This document shows, piece by piece, positions 42,122-50,753 of a stretch of DNA of 64,000 nt. Origin of the DNA: Streptomyces sp. CB02980 (GTDB lineage Bacteria; Actinomycetota; Actinomycetes; Streptomycetales; Streptomycetaceae). The DNA is taken from contig NZ_JACSCH020000011.1 in NCBI RefSeq assembly GCF_014451325.2, positions 124,001-188,000 of the forward strand, read 5' to 3'. Each line of letters opens with the position of its first letter. Positions within the stretch are counted from its first letter, which is position 1. The translations under genes were made by a program, and so were the position numbers. The notes below the pieces were generated by a model, which saw nothing but the letters and a program-made list of their open reading frames with translations, had not been told where the DNA came from and did no database searches.

Positions 42122-44743
42122 GTGACCGAGAACACTCAGCAGCAGACAGCGCCCACCACCGAACTGCCGACCACGTACGCGCCGGCCGAGGTAGAGGGGC
42201 CGCTGTACGAGCGCTGGGTAGAGCGCGGCTACTTCGAGGCGGACGCGAAGAGCGAGAAGCCCGCGTACACCATCGTCATCCCGCCGCCGAACGTCACGGG
42301 CTCGCTCCACCTGGGCCACGCCTTCGAGCACACGCTGATCGACGCCCTCACCCGCCGCAAGCGCATGCAGGGCTTCGAGACGCTGTGGCAGCCCGGCATG
42401 GACCACGCCGGCATCGCCACCCAGAACGTCGTCGAGCGTGAGCTCGCCAAGGAGGGCAAGTCCCGCCACGACCTGGGCCGCGAGGCCTTCGTCGAGCGCG
42501 TCTGGGAGTGGAAGGCCGAGTCCGGCGGGCAGATCGCCGGCCAGATGCGGCGCCTCGGCGAGGGCCTCGCGTGGAGCCGCGACCGCTTCACCATGGACGA
42601 GGGTCTGTCCCGCGCCGTCCAGACCGTCTTCAAGAAGATGTTCGACGACGGTCTGATCTACCGTGCCGAGCGCATCATCAACTGGTGCCCGCGCTGTCTG
42701 ACGGCCATCTCCGACATCGAGGTCGACTACCAGGACGACGACGGCGAGCTCGTCTCCATGAAGTACGGCGAGGGTGACGACACGATCGTCGTCGCCACCA
42801 CGCGCGCGGAGACGATGCTCGGTGACACCGCCGTCGCCGTCCACCCCGACGACGAGCGCTACGCCCACCTGATCGGCAAGCGGATCAAGCTGCCGCTGAC
42901 GGACCGGACCATCCCGGTCGTCGCCGACACGCACGTCGACCCGGAGTTCGGCACCGGCGCCGTCAAGGTGACCCCGGCGCACGACCCGAACGACTTCGCC
43001 ATCGGCCAGCGCCACGACCTCGAGTCCATCGAGGTCCTCGACGAGCGCGGCGTGATCACCGTCCACGGCCCCTTCCAGGGCCTCGACCGCTTCGAGGCGC
43101 GCTCCGCGATCGTCGCCGCCCTGCGGGCCGACGGCCGGATCGTCGCCGAGAAGCGCCCGTACGTCCACTCCGTCGGCCACTGCTCGCGCTGCAAGACGAC
43201 GCTTGAGCCGCGTCTGTCGCTGCAGTGGTGGGTCAAGGTCGAGACCCTCGCCAAGGCCGCCGGTGACGCGGTCCGCGACGGCCGGGTCGACATCCACCCG
43301 GCCGACATGTCGCAGCGGTACTTCGACTGGGTCGACAACCTCAACGACTGGTGCATCTCGCGCCAGCTGTGGTGGGGCCACCGCATCCCCGTCTGGCACG
43401 GCCCCGACGGCGAGCTGGTCTGCGTCGGTCCCGACGAGGAGCCGCCCACGGGTGAGGGCTGGACGCAGGACACCGACGTCCTCGACACGTGGTTCTCGTC
43501 CGGCCTGTGGCCGTTCTCCACGCTCGGCTGGCCCGAGAAGACCCCGGACCTGGAGAAGTTCTACCCGAACTCCGTCCTGGTCACCGGCTACGACCTGATG
43601 TTCTTCTGGGTCGCCCGGATGATGATGTTCGGTCTGTACGCGATGGACGGTCAGCCGCCGTTCCGCACCATCGCGTTCCACGGGATGGTCCGCGACGAGT
43701 TCGGCAAGAAGATGTCGAAGTCGTTCGGGAACACGGTCAACCCGCTGGACTGGATGGACAAGTACGGCTCCGACGCCCTGCGCTTCACCCTGGCCAAGGG
43801 CGCCAACCCGGGCGTCGACGTCCCGATCGGCGAGGACTGGGTCCAGGCGTCCCGGAACTTCGCCAACAAGATCTGGAACGCGACCCGTTTCGCGATGATG
43901 AACGGCGCCACGACCGAGGGCCCGCTGCCGGACGCCTCCGAGATGTCGGCGACCGACCGCTGGATCCTGTCCCGGCTCAACGAGACGGTCGCGCAGGCCG
44001 ACGCGTACTACGAGGACTTCCAGTTCGCCAAGCTCGCCGACACCCTCTACCACTTCGCGTGGGACGAGGTCTTCGCCTGGTACGTCGAGCTGTCGAAGAC
44101 CACGTTCTTCGCGGGCGGCGAGGGCGCCAAGGTCTCCGGCCGGGTCCTCGGCGAGGTCCTGGACGTCATGCTGCGGCTGCTGCACCCGATCGTCCCGTTC
44201 GTCACCGACACCCTGTGGACCACCCTCACCGGCGGTGAGTCCCTGGTGATCGCCGACTGGCCGAAGGACAGCGGCTTCCGCGACAAGGCCGCCGAGCAGG
44301 AGATCGAGCTCGTCCAGCGGGTCGTCACCGAGGTCCGCCGCTTCCGCAAGGAGCAGGGTCTCCAGGACGCCCAGAAGGTGCCGGCCCGCCTCATGGTCGA
44401 CGGCACCCCGCTCGTCGCGCACGAGGCCGCCATCCGCCAGATCCTGCGCCTCCAGCCGGAGGGCGAGGGCTTCGCCGCCACCGCCTCCCTGCCGGTCGCC
44501 GGCGCCACGGTCGCGCTCGACCTGTCGGGCACGATCGACGTGGCCGCGGAGCGCAAGCGTCTCGCGAAGGACCTCGCGGCCGCCGAGAAGGAGAAGGCCC
44601 AGGCGAACGGAAAGCTCGGCAACGAGGCGTTCCTGGCCAAGGCCCCGGACAACGTGGTCGACAAGATCCGTGGCCGCCTCGCCAAGGCGGACGAGGACAT
44701 CGCCCGCATCGAGGCCCAGCTGGCGAACCTGCCGCAGGCCTAG
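42122..44743 (+). CDS. valS: Valyl-tRNA synthetase
   Basis: 873 residues, class I synthetase. Attaches valine to tRNA-Val. Motifs: PPPNVTGSLHLGH (HIGH-type, about 54-66), editing domain with TTRAETMLGDT, WWGHRIPVWH, and KMSKS near residue 530. The C-terminal coiled-coil arm (AERKRLAKDLAAAEKEKAQ) binds tRNA. GTG 42122 appears leaderless. No T-box leader is visible: the start is six bases from the -10. It is bounded by a strong terminator. Confidence 0.97.
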   Translation: MTENTQQQTAPTTELPTTYAPAEVEGPLYERWVERGYFEADAKSEKPAYTIVIPPPNVTGSLHLGHAFEHTLIDALTRRKRMQGFETLWQPGMDHAGIATQNVVERELAKEGKSRHDLGREAFVERVWEWKAESGGQIAGQMRRLGEGLAWSRDRFTMDEGLSRAVQTVFKKMFDDGLIYRAERIINWCPRCLTAISDIEVDYQDDDGELVSMKYGEGDDTIVVATTRAETMLGDTAVAVHPDDERYAHLIGKRIKLPLTDRTIPVVADTHVDPEFGTGAVKVTPAHDPNDFAIGQRHDLESIEVLDERGVITVHGPFQGLDRFEARSAIVAALRADGRIVAEKRPYVHSVGHCSRCKTTLEPRLSLQWWVKVETLAKAAGDAVRDGRVDIHPADMSQRYFDWVDNLNDWCISRQLWWGHRIPVWHGPDGELVCVGPDEEPPTGEGWTQDTDVLDTWFSSGLWPFSTLGWPEKTPDLEKFYPNSVLVTGYDLMFFWVARMMMFGLYAMDGQPPFRTIAFHGMVRDEFGKKMSKSFGNTVNPLDWMDKYGSDALRFTLAKGANPGVDVPIGEDWVQASRNFANKIWNATRFAMMNGATTEGPLPDASEMSATDRWILSRLNETVAQADAYYEDFQFAKLADTLYHFAWDEVFAWYVELSKTTFFAGGEGAKVSGRVLGEVLDVMLRLLHPIVPFVTDTLWTTLTGGESLVIADWPKDSGFRDKAAEQEIELVQRVVTEVRRFRKEQGLQDAQKVPARLMVDGTPLVAHEAAIRQILRLQPEGEGFAATASLPVAGATVALDLSGTIDVAAERKRLAKDLAAAEKEKAQANGKLGNEAFLAKAPDNVVDKIRGRLAKADEDIARIEAQLANLPQA

Positions 44744-44753
44744 CACGGCATGA

Positions 44754-44794
44754 CGAAGGGGCCCGGAACCGTGACACGGTTCCGGGCCCCTTCG
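44754..44794. terminator. Bidirectional terminator after valS
   Basis: Two fully complementary 20-base arms around a single A, followed by CG; lies between convergent valS and the glycosyltransferase gene. Confidence 0.88.
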
Positions 44795-44814
44795 CGTACG
44801 CCTTCCCGTACTCC

Positions 44815-46161
44815 TCAGGACTCCGTGGCCACCGGGCCCACGCCCGCCGTCTCCGCGTTCCGCCGGGTCTTCGCCCAGCCCGTCCTGCCGCGCACCAGCC
44901 GCACCAAGCCGCGCGCCGAGACGATGAAGAGGTGGTACGCGTACAGCCAGAGCGCGAACCCCCACAGCAGGCCCTTCAGCCGGGAGCGGTCCGGGGCGAA
45001 CTCGCGGCGGTAGACCGGGCCCCACAGCAGGAACGGGACGATCGACACGACGGCCAGCGCGAGCGCGAGCGGCCACGCGGCGAGCAGCACCTCGGCCGCG
45101 CCGCCGCCGGTCAGGAGGGCGACGAGCATGACCGCGGTCAGGACGAGCGTCGCGAGATGCGCGAGGGGCTGGCAGAAGGTGTAGAGGGATTCGAGGACAC
45201 CGGCGGCCTTGTAGTGGCGGGAGCCGGCGATCCGGCCCGTGTAGCGCACGCACTGGATGTTCCCCTGGGCCCAGCGGGTGCGCTGGGTCAGGAAGCGGCG
45301 GGTGTACGGGAGTGCCTCCTGGGTGACCCAGGTGTCGGCGACATGGGTGACCCGGTAGCCGACGAGCCGCATGTGGAGGCCGAGCTCGTAGTCCTCCAGG
45401 AGGGCGTCCTGCTGCCACGGGCGGCGCTCGGCGGCGGCGATCCGGTCGAGGGCGGTGAGCCGGGTGAACTGGCCGTTGCCGCCGAGGCCGACCGAGCCGG
45501 TGCGGCGGCGAAGCAGCTGCATGCCGGTGTTGGAGACGGCGAACTCGGCGTCCTGCATACGGATCAGGAGCCGGGCGTACGCGTTGCCCAGCCGGCCCCG
45601 GTGGGCGAGCGGGCGCTCGTCCTCGACGTTCCGCATCCGGACCCCGATCTGCACCCCGCCCGTCTCCGGGTCGCCGAACGCGTCCGGGCCGCTGACCCGC
45701 GCGAGGGCTTCGGGGGACACCTGGCCGTCGGCGTCGACGACACAGACGATCACGCGGTCGCGGTCCCGTGTGTCCGCGAGGTGCTCGTCGAGGGCGGCGT
45801 AGGCGGCGTTGAGCGCGGCTCCCTTGCCGATGCGGGCGTCGGGACGGTGGCGGGAGACGAGGTGGATGCGGGGGTCCCGGCCGGCGAGCGAGGTGACGAT
45901 CGGGGCGGTGAGGTCGTCGCTTGCGTCGTCGATCACCCAGACGTGGCCGCCGGGGAAGTCGCCGCGGAGCCGGGTGACGGTCGTCGCGATCACGGCCTCC
46001 TCGTCCCGGCAGGGCACGAAGAAGTGCCAGTCGTACGCGGCCGGGTCACCGGCCTCGGTGGGCCGGCGGCGGGCGTAGGCATGGCGGGCACCGGCCCAGT
46101 AGAGGAGGAAGCAGGCGAGGAGGAGGAAGGGGAAGACGTACAGCAGGAAAGGAAGGCTCAT
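44815..46161 (-). CDS. Membrane glycosyltransferase family 2 (polysaccharide synthase-like)
   Basis: 448 residues. An N-terminal helix (3-22) is followed by a cytosolic GT-A domain with DDASDD (78-83), DADG (143-146), ED at 256-257 and QRTRW (293-297): the D,D,D,QxxRW set of processive synthases such as PgaC, HasA and cellulose synthase. Three or four C-terminal helices follow (about 325-430). It probably polymerises an N-acetylhexosamine at the membrane. ATG 46161 follows GGAGA. It lies 26 bp after a UDP-GlcNAc 2-epimerase gene, so UDP-ManNAc may be the donor. Confidence 0.85.
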   Translation of the reverse strand: MSLPFLLYVFPFLLLACFLLYWAGARHAYARRRPTEAGDPAAYDWHFFVPCRDEEAVIATTVTRLRGDFPGGHVWVIDDASDDLTAPIVTSLAGRDPRIHLVSRHRPDARIGKGAALNAAYAALDEHLADTRDRDRVIVCVVDADGQVSPEALARVSGPDAFGDPETGGVQIGVRMRNVEDERPLAHRGRLGNAYARLLIRMQDAEFAVSNTGMQLLRRRTGSVGLGGNGQFTRLTALDRIAAAERRPWQQDALLEDYELGLHMRLVGYRVTHVADTWVTQEALPYTRRFLTQRTRWAQGNIQCVRYTGRIAGSRHYKAAGVLESLYTFCQPLAHLATLVLTAVMLVALLTGGGAAEVLLAAWPLALALAVVSIVPFLLWGPVYRREFAPDRSRLKGLLWGFALWLYAYHLFIVSARGLVRLVRGRTGWAKTRRNAETAGVGPVATES

Positions 46162-46187
46162 GGGGGTCTCCGGTGGGGGCTCGGTGG

Positions 46188-47357
46188 TCAGGCCGCGGTG
46201 ACGACGTCGGCGGGGGCCGGGCGGGGGACCGGGAGCACGCGGTCCGCGCCCCGCTCGGCGATCAGGTCCCGGAGGAGGGCCGCGATCCGGTGGGACGCGG
46301 TGCCGTCGCCGTACGGGCTGGGGAGCGTGCCCAGACGGCGCAGTCCGAGGCCGCCCTCGGCGAGGCGCCGGCGGGCCGCGGCCCCGATGCCCGGCCCGGG
46401 TGCGACCAGGTCGGCGAAGTCGGTGAGCGACTCGGGGCGCTCGGTGGAGCGGCGGACGACGACCAGGGGGCGGCCGAGGACGGTCGTCTCCTCCTGGATG
46501 CCGCCGGAGTCGGAGACGATCAGGGCGGCGTGCCGGGCCAGGGCAAGGAAGGTGCCGTAGCCGGCCGGCGGCAGCACCGTCAGTCCGTCGAGGAGCGGCA
46601 GCAGTCCGGCCGCCTCGATCCGGGCGCGGGTGCGGGGGTGCAGGGGGAGGACGACCGGCAGTTCGCGGGCGAGGGCGGCGAGCTCCTCCAGGACGGCGCT
46701 GAGGGCGGCGGGGTCGTCGGTGTTCTCGGGCCGGTGGACGGTCGCGAGGACGTAGCCGTCGGGGACGAGACCGCTGATGGCGAGCAGCCGGGCGCGCTCC
46801 TCGGGCGGCGGGAGGTGGTCGTGGACGGCCTCGACGACGGTGTTGCCGGTGACCGCGATGCGCTCCTCCGCGACCCCCTCGGCGAGCAGGAGGTCGCGGT
46901 TGTCGGGGGTGGCGGCGCACAGGACGTCGGCGAGCCGGTCGATGAGGACCCGGTTGTGCTCCTCGGGCATGGCCCGGTCGTGGCTGCGGAGGCCCGCCTC
47001 GACGTGGACGAGGGGGAGGCCACGGGCGTTGGCGGCGAGGGCGCCGGAGAGGGCGGCGTTGGTGTCGCCCTGGACGACGACGGCGAGCGGCGGCTCGGCG
47101 GAGAAGCGCTCGTCGAGGCCGGTCAGGGCGGCGGCGACCTGCACGGCCCGCGGCTGCCCGCCGACCCCGGTCAGATACTCGGGCTCGGGCAGCCCCAGCT
47201 CGTCGAGGAAGTCGCCGGAGAGCGCGTCGTCGTAGTGCTGACCGGTGTGCACGACCCGGGCGGCGGGACCGAGGGCCCGGATCAGCTCGGCGAGCTTGAC
47301 CAGCTCGGGGCGGGTGCCGAGGACGACGGCGACGCTGCGGGCAGGGAGAGTCTTCAT
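46188..47357 (-). CDS. wecB: UDP-N-acetylglucosamine 2-epimerase (non-hydrolysing)
   Basis: 389 residues. Interconverts UDP-GlcNAc and UDP-ManNAc. Family residues are present: GTRPELVK at the N-terminus, VVVQGDTN, HVEAGLRS, MPEEHNR, VTGNT, HRPEN and SDSGGIQEE. ATG 47357 has no strong ribosome site. It forms a pair with the downstream glycosyltransferase (26-bp gap), pointing to a ManNAc-containing polymer. Upstream on the same strand is a response regulator/kinase pair. Confidence 0.93.
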   Translation of the reverse strand: MKTLPARSVAVVLGTRPELVKLAELIRALGPAARVVHTGQHYDDALSGDFLDELGLPEPEYLTGVGGQPRAVQVAAALTGLDERFSAEPPLAVVVQGDTNAALSGALAANARGLPLVHVEAGLRSHDRAMPEEHNRVLIDRLADVLCAATPDNRDLLLAEGVAEERIAVTGNTVVEAVHDHLPPPEERARLLAISGLVPDGYVLATVHRPENTDDPAALSAVLEELAALARELPVVLPLHPRTRARIEAAGLLPLLDGLTVLPPAGYGTFLALARHAALIVSDSGGIQEETTVLGRPLVVVRRSTERPESLTDFADLVAPGPGIGAAARRRLAEGGLGLRRLGTLPSPYGDGTASHRIAALLRDLIAERGADRVLPVPRPAPADVVTAA

Positions 47358-47476
47358 ACGGTCGAAGGTGGCGGGCCCCGGTCGCGTGATGCGGTGGTGC
47401 TCGGTTGCCGGACGGTTGCGGTGGGGCGGGGCCGGGTGGGTCGGGACGTCCGTCCGGGCCGTACGGCCGGTGGACG

Positions 47477-47494
47477 CCGGGACCTTGGTCCCGG
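47477..47494. promoter_or_regulatory. Inverted repeat CCGGGACC-TT-GGTCCCGG
   Basis: Perfect 8-bp arms in the 167-bp gap between the response regulator stop and the epimerase start. It could be a weak terminator of the two-component genes or an operator for the epimerase operon. Confidence 0.4.
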
Positions 47495-47524
47495 GGGAGG
47501 GCCGGTCCCGGGGGGACGGGCCTG

Positions 47525-48229
47525 TCAGCGGTTCCGGCCTCCCCCCGGTGCGCTCTCGTAGCGGTACCCCAGGCCCCGGACCGCTTCCAGGGGGTCCCGG
47601 GAGCCGGGGCCGGCAGCGGTGCGGAGTTTGCGGCGGAGGCGGAGGACGGCGAACTTCACCCGGTCGCGGCCGATGGCGGTCGTGTCGTCCCAGACCTGGT
47701 CCAGAAGCTGTTCCGTGGTCACCACCCGGCCCCGGTTGCGGACCAGGAGCTGGAGCAGCCGGTACTCGATGTCGCTCAGCCGGATCTCGCTGCCCTGCCA
47801 GAGGGCGGCGCGTCGTTCGGGGACGAGGCGGAGGTCCTCCTCGACCGGTTCGCCCGCCCAGCGGCGGGGGCCCGACCTTCGGAGCAGGGCCTCGACGCGG
47901 GCCAGGAGCTCCGTGTGGTCGAAGGGCTTGACCAGGTAGTCGTCGGCGCCCGAGCGCAGTCCGCGTACCCGGTCGTCGACGTCTCCCAGGCCCGACAGGA
48001 CCAGGACCGGCAGGTCGCTCATGTCCCGGGTGCGGTCCAGGACCTCCCAGCCGTCCAGTTCCGGGAGGAGGACGTCGAGGAGCATGAGCGCCGGGCGTTC
48101 CGCGAAGAGGAGACGGAGGCCCTCGCGGCCGTCGGCGGCCACCGAGACCTCGTATCCGCGGCGGCCGAGGAGGACCCGGAGGGCCAGCGCGAGGTCCGGG
48201 TCGTCCTCCACGATCAGGAGTCTCGTCAT
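47525..48229 (-). CDS. OmpR-family response regulator
   Basis: 234 residues. Receiver domain: acidic pair EDD (8-10), phosphoacceptor Asp52 (LLDVLLPE), switch Ser/Thr and Lys in LVKPF. The C-terminal winged helix (about 140-225) has the OmpR features RLSDIEYRLLQLLVRNRGRVV and RVKFAVLRLRRKL. ATG 48229 overlaps the kinase stop, so the two form a translationally coupled pair. The glycosyltransferase-epimerase operon lies downstream on the same strand and is a plausible target. Confidence 0.93.
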   Translation of the reverse strand: MTRLLIVEDDPDLALALRVLLGRRGYEVSVAADGREGLRLLFAERPALMLLDVLLPELDGWEVLDRTRDMSDLPVLVLSGLGDVDDRVRGLRSGADDYLVKPFDHTELLARVEALLRRSGPRRWAGEPVEEDLRLVPERRAALWQGSEIRLSDIEYRLLQLLVRNRGRVVTTEQLLDQVWDDTTAIGRDRVKFAVLRLRRKLRTAAGPGSRDPLEAVRGLGYRYESAPGGGRNR

Positions 48230-49389
48230 GAGGCGCGGCCGGTGTGGCCGGTGTGGCCGGTGTGGCCGGTGTGGGGCAGGGGAAGCCGGACGGTGAACAC
48301 GGCGCCGGGCCGGCCGTCCCGGTCGCGGACCGTGATGGTCCCGCCGTGCAGCCGTACCGTGTCGAGCGCTCCCGCCAGGCCCAGGCCCGTACCGGGGAAG
48401 CCGCCGCGCCGGGCGTTGGGTGCCCGGACGAAGGGGGTGAAGATCTCCTCGTGGTACTCCATCGGGACCCCGATGCCGTTGTCCCGGACCTCGATCGTCC
48501 AGTGGCCGTCGGCCGTCCGGCCGACGACGTCGACCCGGCCGCCCTCCGGAGTGAAGCGCAGCGCGTTCGCCAGGAGCTCCTCGATCGCGCCCGTCAGCAT
48601 GCCCGCGTCGGCGACCAGCGGCGGCCCGGTCGGCGGGCACTCGGACGCGATGTACGGGCCGGCCCCGTCCGCCCGCTGGAGCGCCTCCAGGACGACCCGC
48701 TCGATCAGCTCGTGGACGAGGACCTGCCCCAGCCGGGGCTCGGCCGTCGGACCCCCGGTGGCGGCCTTCGGCAGGTTCTCGGCGACCGACCGCATGCGGA
48801 TCGCGTTGCGGCGGATGGCGTCCACGTACGAGGCCTGCTCCTGGCTGAGGGGGCCGCCGGCGGGGTCCCGGAGCAGTTCGGCGAAGCTGAGGACGGTGGC
48901 GAGCGGGGTCCGCAGCTCGTGCAGGGCCCGTCCGGCGAACGCCGCCCGTTCGTCGGCGAGCGCCGCCAGCTTCCGTACCTGCTCGTACAGGCCGTCCTCC
49001 GCCGCGCCGCGCCGCGTCACGTCCTCGACCAGCCAGAGATGGCCGAGCAGTTCGCCGTCGTCGAGGACGGGGGCCCGCCGGCGGCGCAGCGTCCGGCCGT
49101 CCCGCAGGTGGTAGTCGGTCGAGCGGGTGACGGGCCCGTGCGTCTCGCTCTCCTCCAGGAGGCGCCGCCGCTCCTCCGGACGGGCCAGCAGGCCGGCCAC
49201 CAGGTCGACCACCCGCTCGCGCGGCGTGCCGGGGGAGAGGCCGGCTCCCTCGGGCAGCCGAAGGAGCGTGGCGAAGCGGCGGTTGATCCGGACCACCCGC
49301 AGCTCACGGTCGAGGAGGAGCGCCGCCTGGGGGAGCGCGTCGAGCAGTGCGGCGGCGAAGGACAGCTGCTCCTGTGAGGCGTCGTGCAC
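48226..49389 (-). CDS. Soluble PAS-domain sensor histidine kinase
   Basis: 387 residues and no membrane helix. An N-terminal PAS domain (about 8-125) is followed by HisKA with phosphoacceptor His157 in ALHELRTP. The HATPase domain has the N box ELLANALRFTP, G1 DNGIGV and G2 GTGLGLAGA. It therefore senses a cytosolic signal. The last residues are a tandem HTGHTGHTGHTG from a 9-bp repeat. GTG 49389. It is divergent from a second kinase gene 90 bp away. Confidence 0.92.
   Translation of the reverse strand: MHDASQEQLSFAAALLDALPQAALLLDRELRVVRINRRFATLLRLPEGAGLSPGTPRERVVDLVAGLLARPEERRRLLEESETHGPVTRSTDYHLRDGRTLRRRRAPVLDDGELLGHLWLVEDVTRRGAAEDGLYEQVRKLAALADERAAFAGRALHELRTPLATVLSFAELLRDPAGGPLSQEQASYVDAIRRNAIRMRSVAENLPKAATGGPTAEPRLGQVLVHELIERVVLEALQRADGAGPYIASECPPTGPPLVADAGMLTGAIEELLANALRFTPEGGRVDVVGRTADGHWTIEVRDNGIGVPMEYHEEIFTPFVRAPNARRGGFPGTGLGLAGALDTVRLHGGTITVRDRDGRPGAVFTVRLPLPHTGHTGHTGHTGRAS
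48238..48273. repeat. 9-bp tandem repeat, four copies, in kinase 3' end
   Basis: GCCGGTGTG repeated four times without error; it encodes the HTG repeats at the kinase C-terminus. The number of copies may vary between strains by replication slippage without changing the frame. Confidence 0.85.
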
Positions 49390-49411
49390 GATTCCGAGTC
49401 AAACAGGAATA

Positions 49412-49470
49412 GGGACGAAGTGCCCGATGTCACATCAGACGGGACTTCAGGTCCACGCCGTCGGGACGAA
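49412..49470. promoter_or_regulatory. Direct repeat GGGACGAA in divergent kinase promoter region
   Basis: GGGACGAA occurs at 49412-49419 and 49463-49470, 51 bp apart, between two divergent kinase genes. Possible response-regulator half-sites; inference only. Confidence 0.3.
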
Positions 49471-49479
49471 AGACCTTGG

Positions 49480-50631
49480 ATGATGGAAGGCATGCTCCGC
49501 CTCCCCACCGTCCCCGCGCTGCGCCGATGCGTGGACCGGTGGGCGGTCTCGCCCCGCGCCCTCGACGTCGTCGCCGCGCTCAGCGCCTTCGGCCTCATGT
49601 GCCTGGACGTGCCGGGGCTCGCCCGCGCCGACAACTCCCTGACCGGCGTCACCGCCACCCTGGTTCTCGCGGCCGGCGCCGCCACCCTGGTCCTCCGGCG
49701 CCGACTGCCCTGGGTGCCGTACCTGGTGGCGCTCGGTCTGATGGGCTGGCTGCACGAGCTGACCATGATCCAGTTCGCGCTGTACTCGATCGGCCGGTAC
49801 CGGGGGCGCCGCGCCGCCGTCGTCGCCACCCTGCTGTACGTCGGCGTCGCCTACGGCCTCTTCCTGACACCCGGCTGGCCCGCCCGGCACGGCGACACCC
49901 TGAGCGACTTCCTGAGCCTGGTCGTCCCGATCGGCGTCCTCGCGGCGGGCGTCGGCATCGCGGCGTACCGGCAGGACCTCGTCCGCGCCCTGGAGGTCCA
50001 GCGGCGCGAGGCAGCCGCCCGGCAGGCCGTCCAGGAGGAGCGGATCTCCGTCGGCCGGGACGTCCACGACCTGGTCGGCCGCGAGCTGACCGTCCTCGCG
50101 GTGCGGGCCGAGGTCCTCGCCGTACGGGCCAGGGGCGAGGGCCACCAGAAGGACTTCGAGGAGCTCGCGGACACCGCCCGGCGCGCCCACCTCATGCTCA
50201 ACGAGACGATCGTGCGCCGCGCCGACCGGGACGCGGCCACCCCCGGCCTCGAAGGGCTCGCCGAGCTCGCCGGGGAGAGCGAGCGGATGGGCAGTCCCGT
50301 CGAGCTGACGGTCGCCGAGGAGGCGAAGGCCCTCTCGCCGCTGCGGCAGGCGGCCGTCCACCGGGTCGTGCGGGAGTGCCTGACGAACGCCGCGAAGCAC
50401 GCCCCCGGGCTGGCCGTGACGGTCGCGATCACGGTGGAGGGCCCCGATCTGCGCATCGCGGTCCGCAACCCGCTGCCGAAGACCCCGCCGGACCCGGCCC
50501 CGGTCTCCACCGGCACCGGGCTCGTCTCGATGGAGGAACGGGTCACCAGCATGGGCGGCACCCTGAACGCCCGCCGGGAGGGCGACGGCTACGAGGTGAC
50601 GGCGCTGCTGCCGACGGGCCTGCCGCGCTGA
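49480..50631 (+). CDS. Orphan HisKA_3-type sensor histidine kinase
   Basis: 383 residues from ATG 49480 (49483 and 49492 are alternatives). About five membrane helices lie at 28-165, followed by a short cytosolic dimerisation domain with phosphoacceptor His196 (GRDVHDLVG) of the HisKA_3 (DesK/NarX) group. The ATPase domain has ECLTNAAKHA and GTGLVSMEERV. Such kinases normally pair with a LuxR/NarL regulator, but none is adjacent: folC follows, and the divergent pair is OmpR-type. It is therefore an orphan here. Confidence 0.88.
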   Translation: MMEGMLRLPTVPALRRCVDRWAVSPRALDVVAALSAFGLMCLDVPGLARADNSLTGVTATLVLAAGAATLVLRRRLPWVPYLVALGLMGWLHELTMIQFALYSIGRYRGRRAAVVATLLYVGVAYGLFLTPGWPARHGDTLSDFLSLVVPIGVLAAGVGIAAYRQDLVRALEVQRREAAARQAVQEERISVGRDVHDLVGRELTVLAVRAEVLAVRARGEGHQKDFEELADTARRAHLMLNETIVRRADRDAATPGLEGLAELAGESERMGSPVELTVAEEAKALSPLRQAAVHRVVRECLTNAAKHAPGLAVTVAITVEGPDLRIAVRNPLPKTPPDPAPVSTGTGLVSMEERVTSMGGTLNARREGDGYEVTALLPTGLPR

Positions 50632-50741
50632 CACGGTCGATCCCGATGTCCGTGATCGCCGACTTTGCCGGGCGGGTGCGGCGGACGGTGGACCGAAAGT
50701 CCCGAAAGGGGTGGGTCCGATGTCCTGTCGGTACCGCTCCG

Positions 50742-50747
50742 TAGACT
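50742..50747 (+). promoter_or_regulatory. -10 box TAGACT for leaderless folC
   Basis: TAGACT is followed by six bases (GGGCCC) and then GTG 50754; no ribosome site. Confidence 0.6.
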
Positions 50748-50753
50748 GGGCCC

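Noticed and set aside
42014..45418. 1134-codon minus-strand frame over valS
   Set aside because: Antisense to a canonical synthetase with HIGH and KMSKS motifs; no independent coding evidence.
47358..47524. Small gene between response regulator and epimerase
   Set aside because: The gap contains inverted repeats and G-rich DNA but no frame with a plausible ribosome site.
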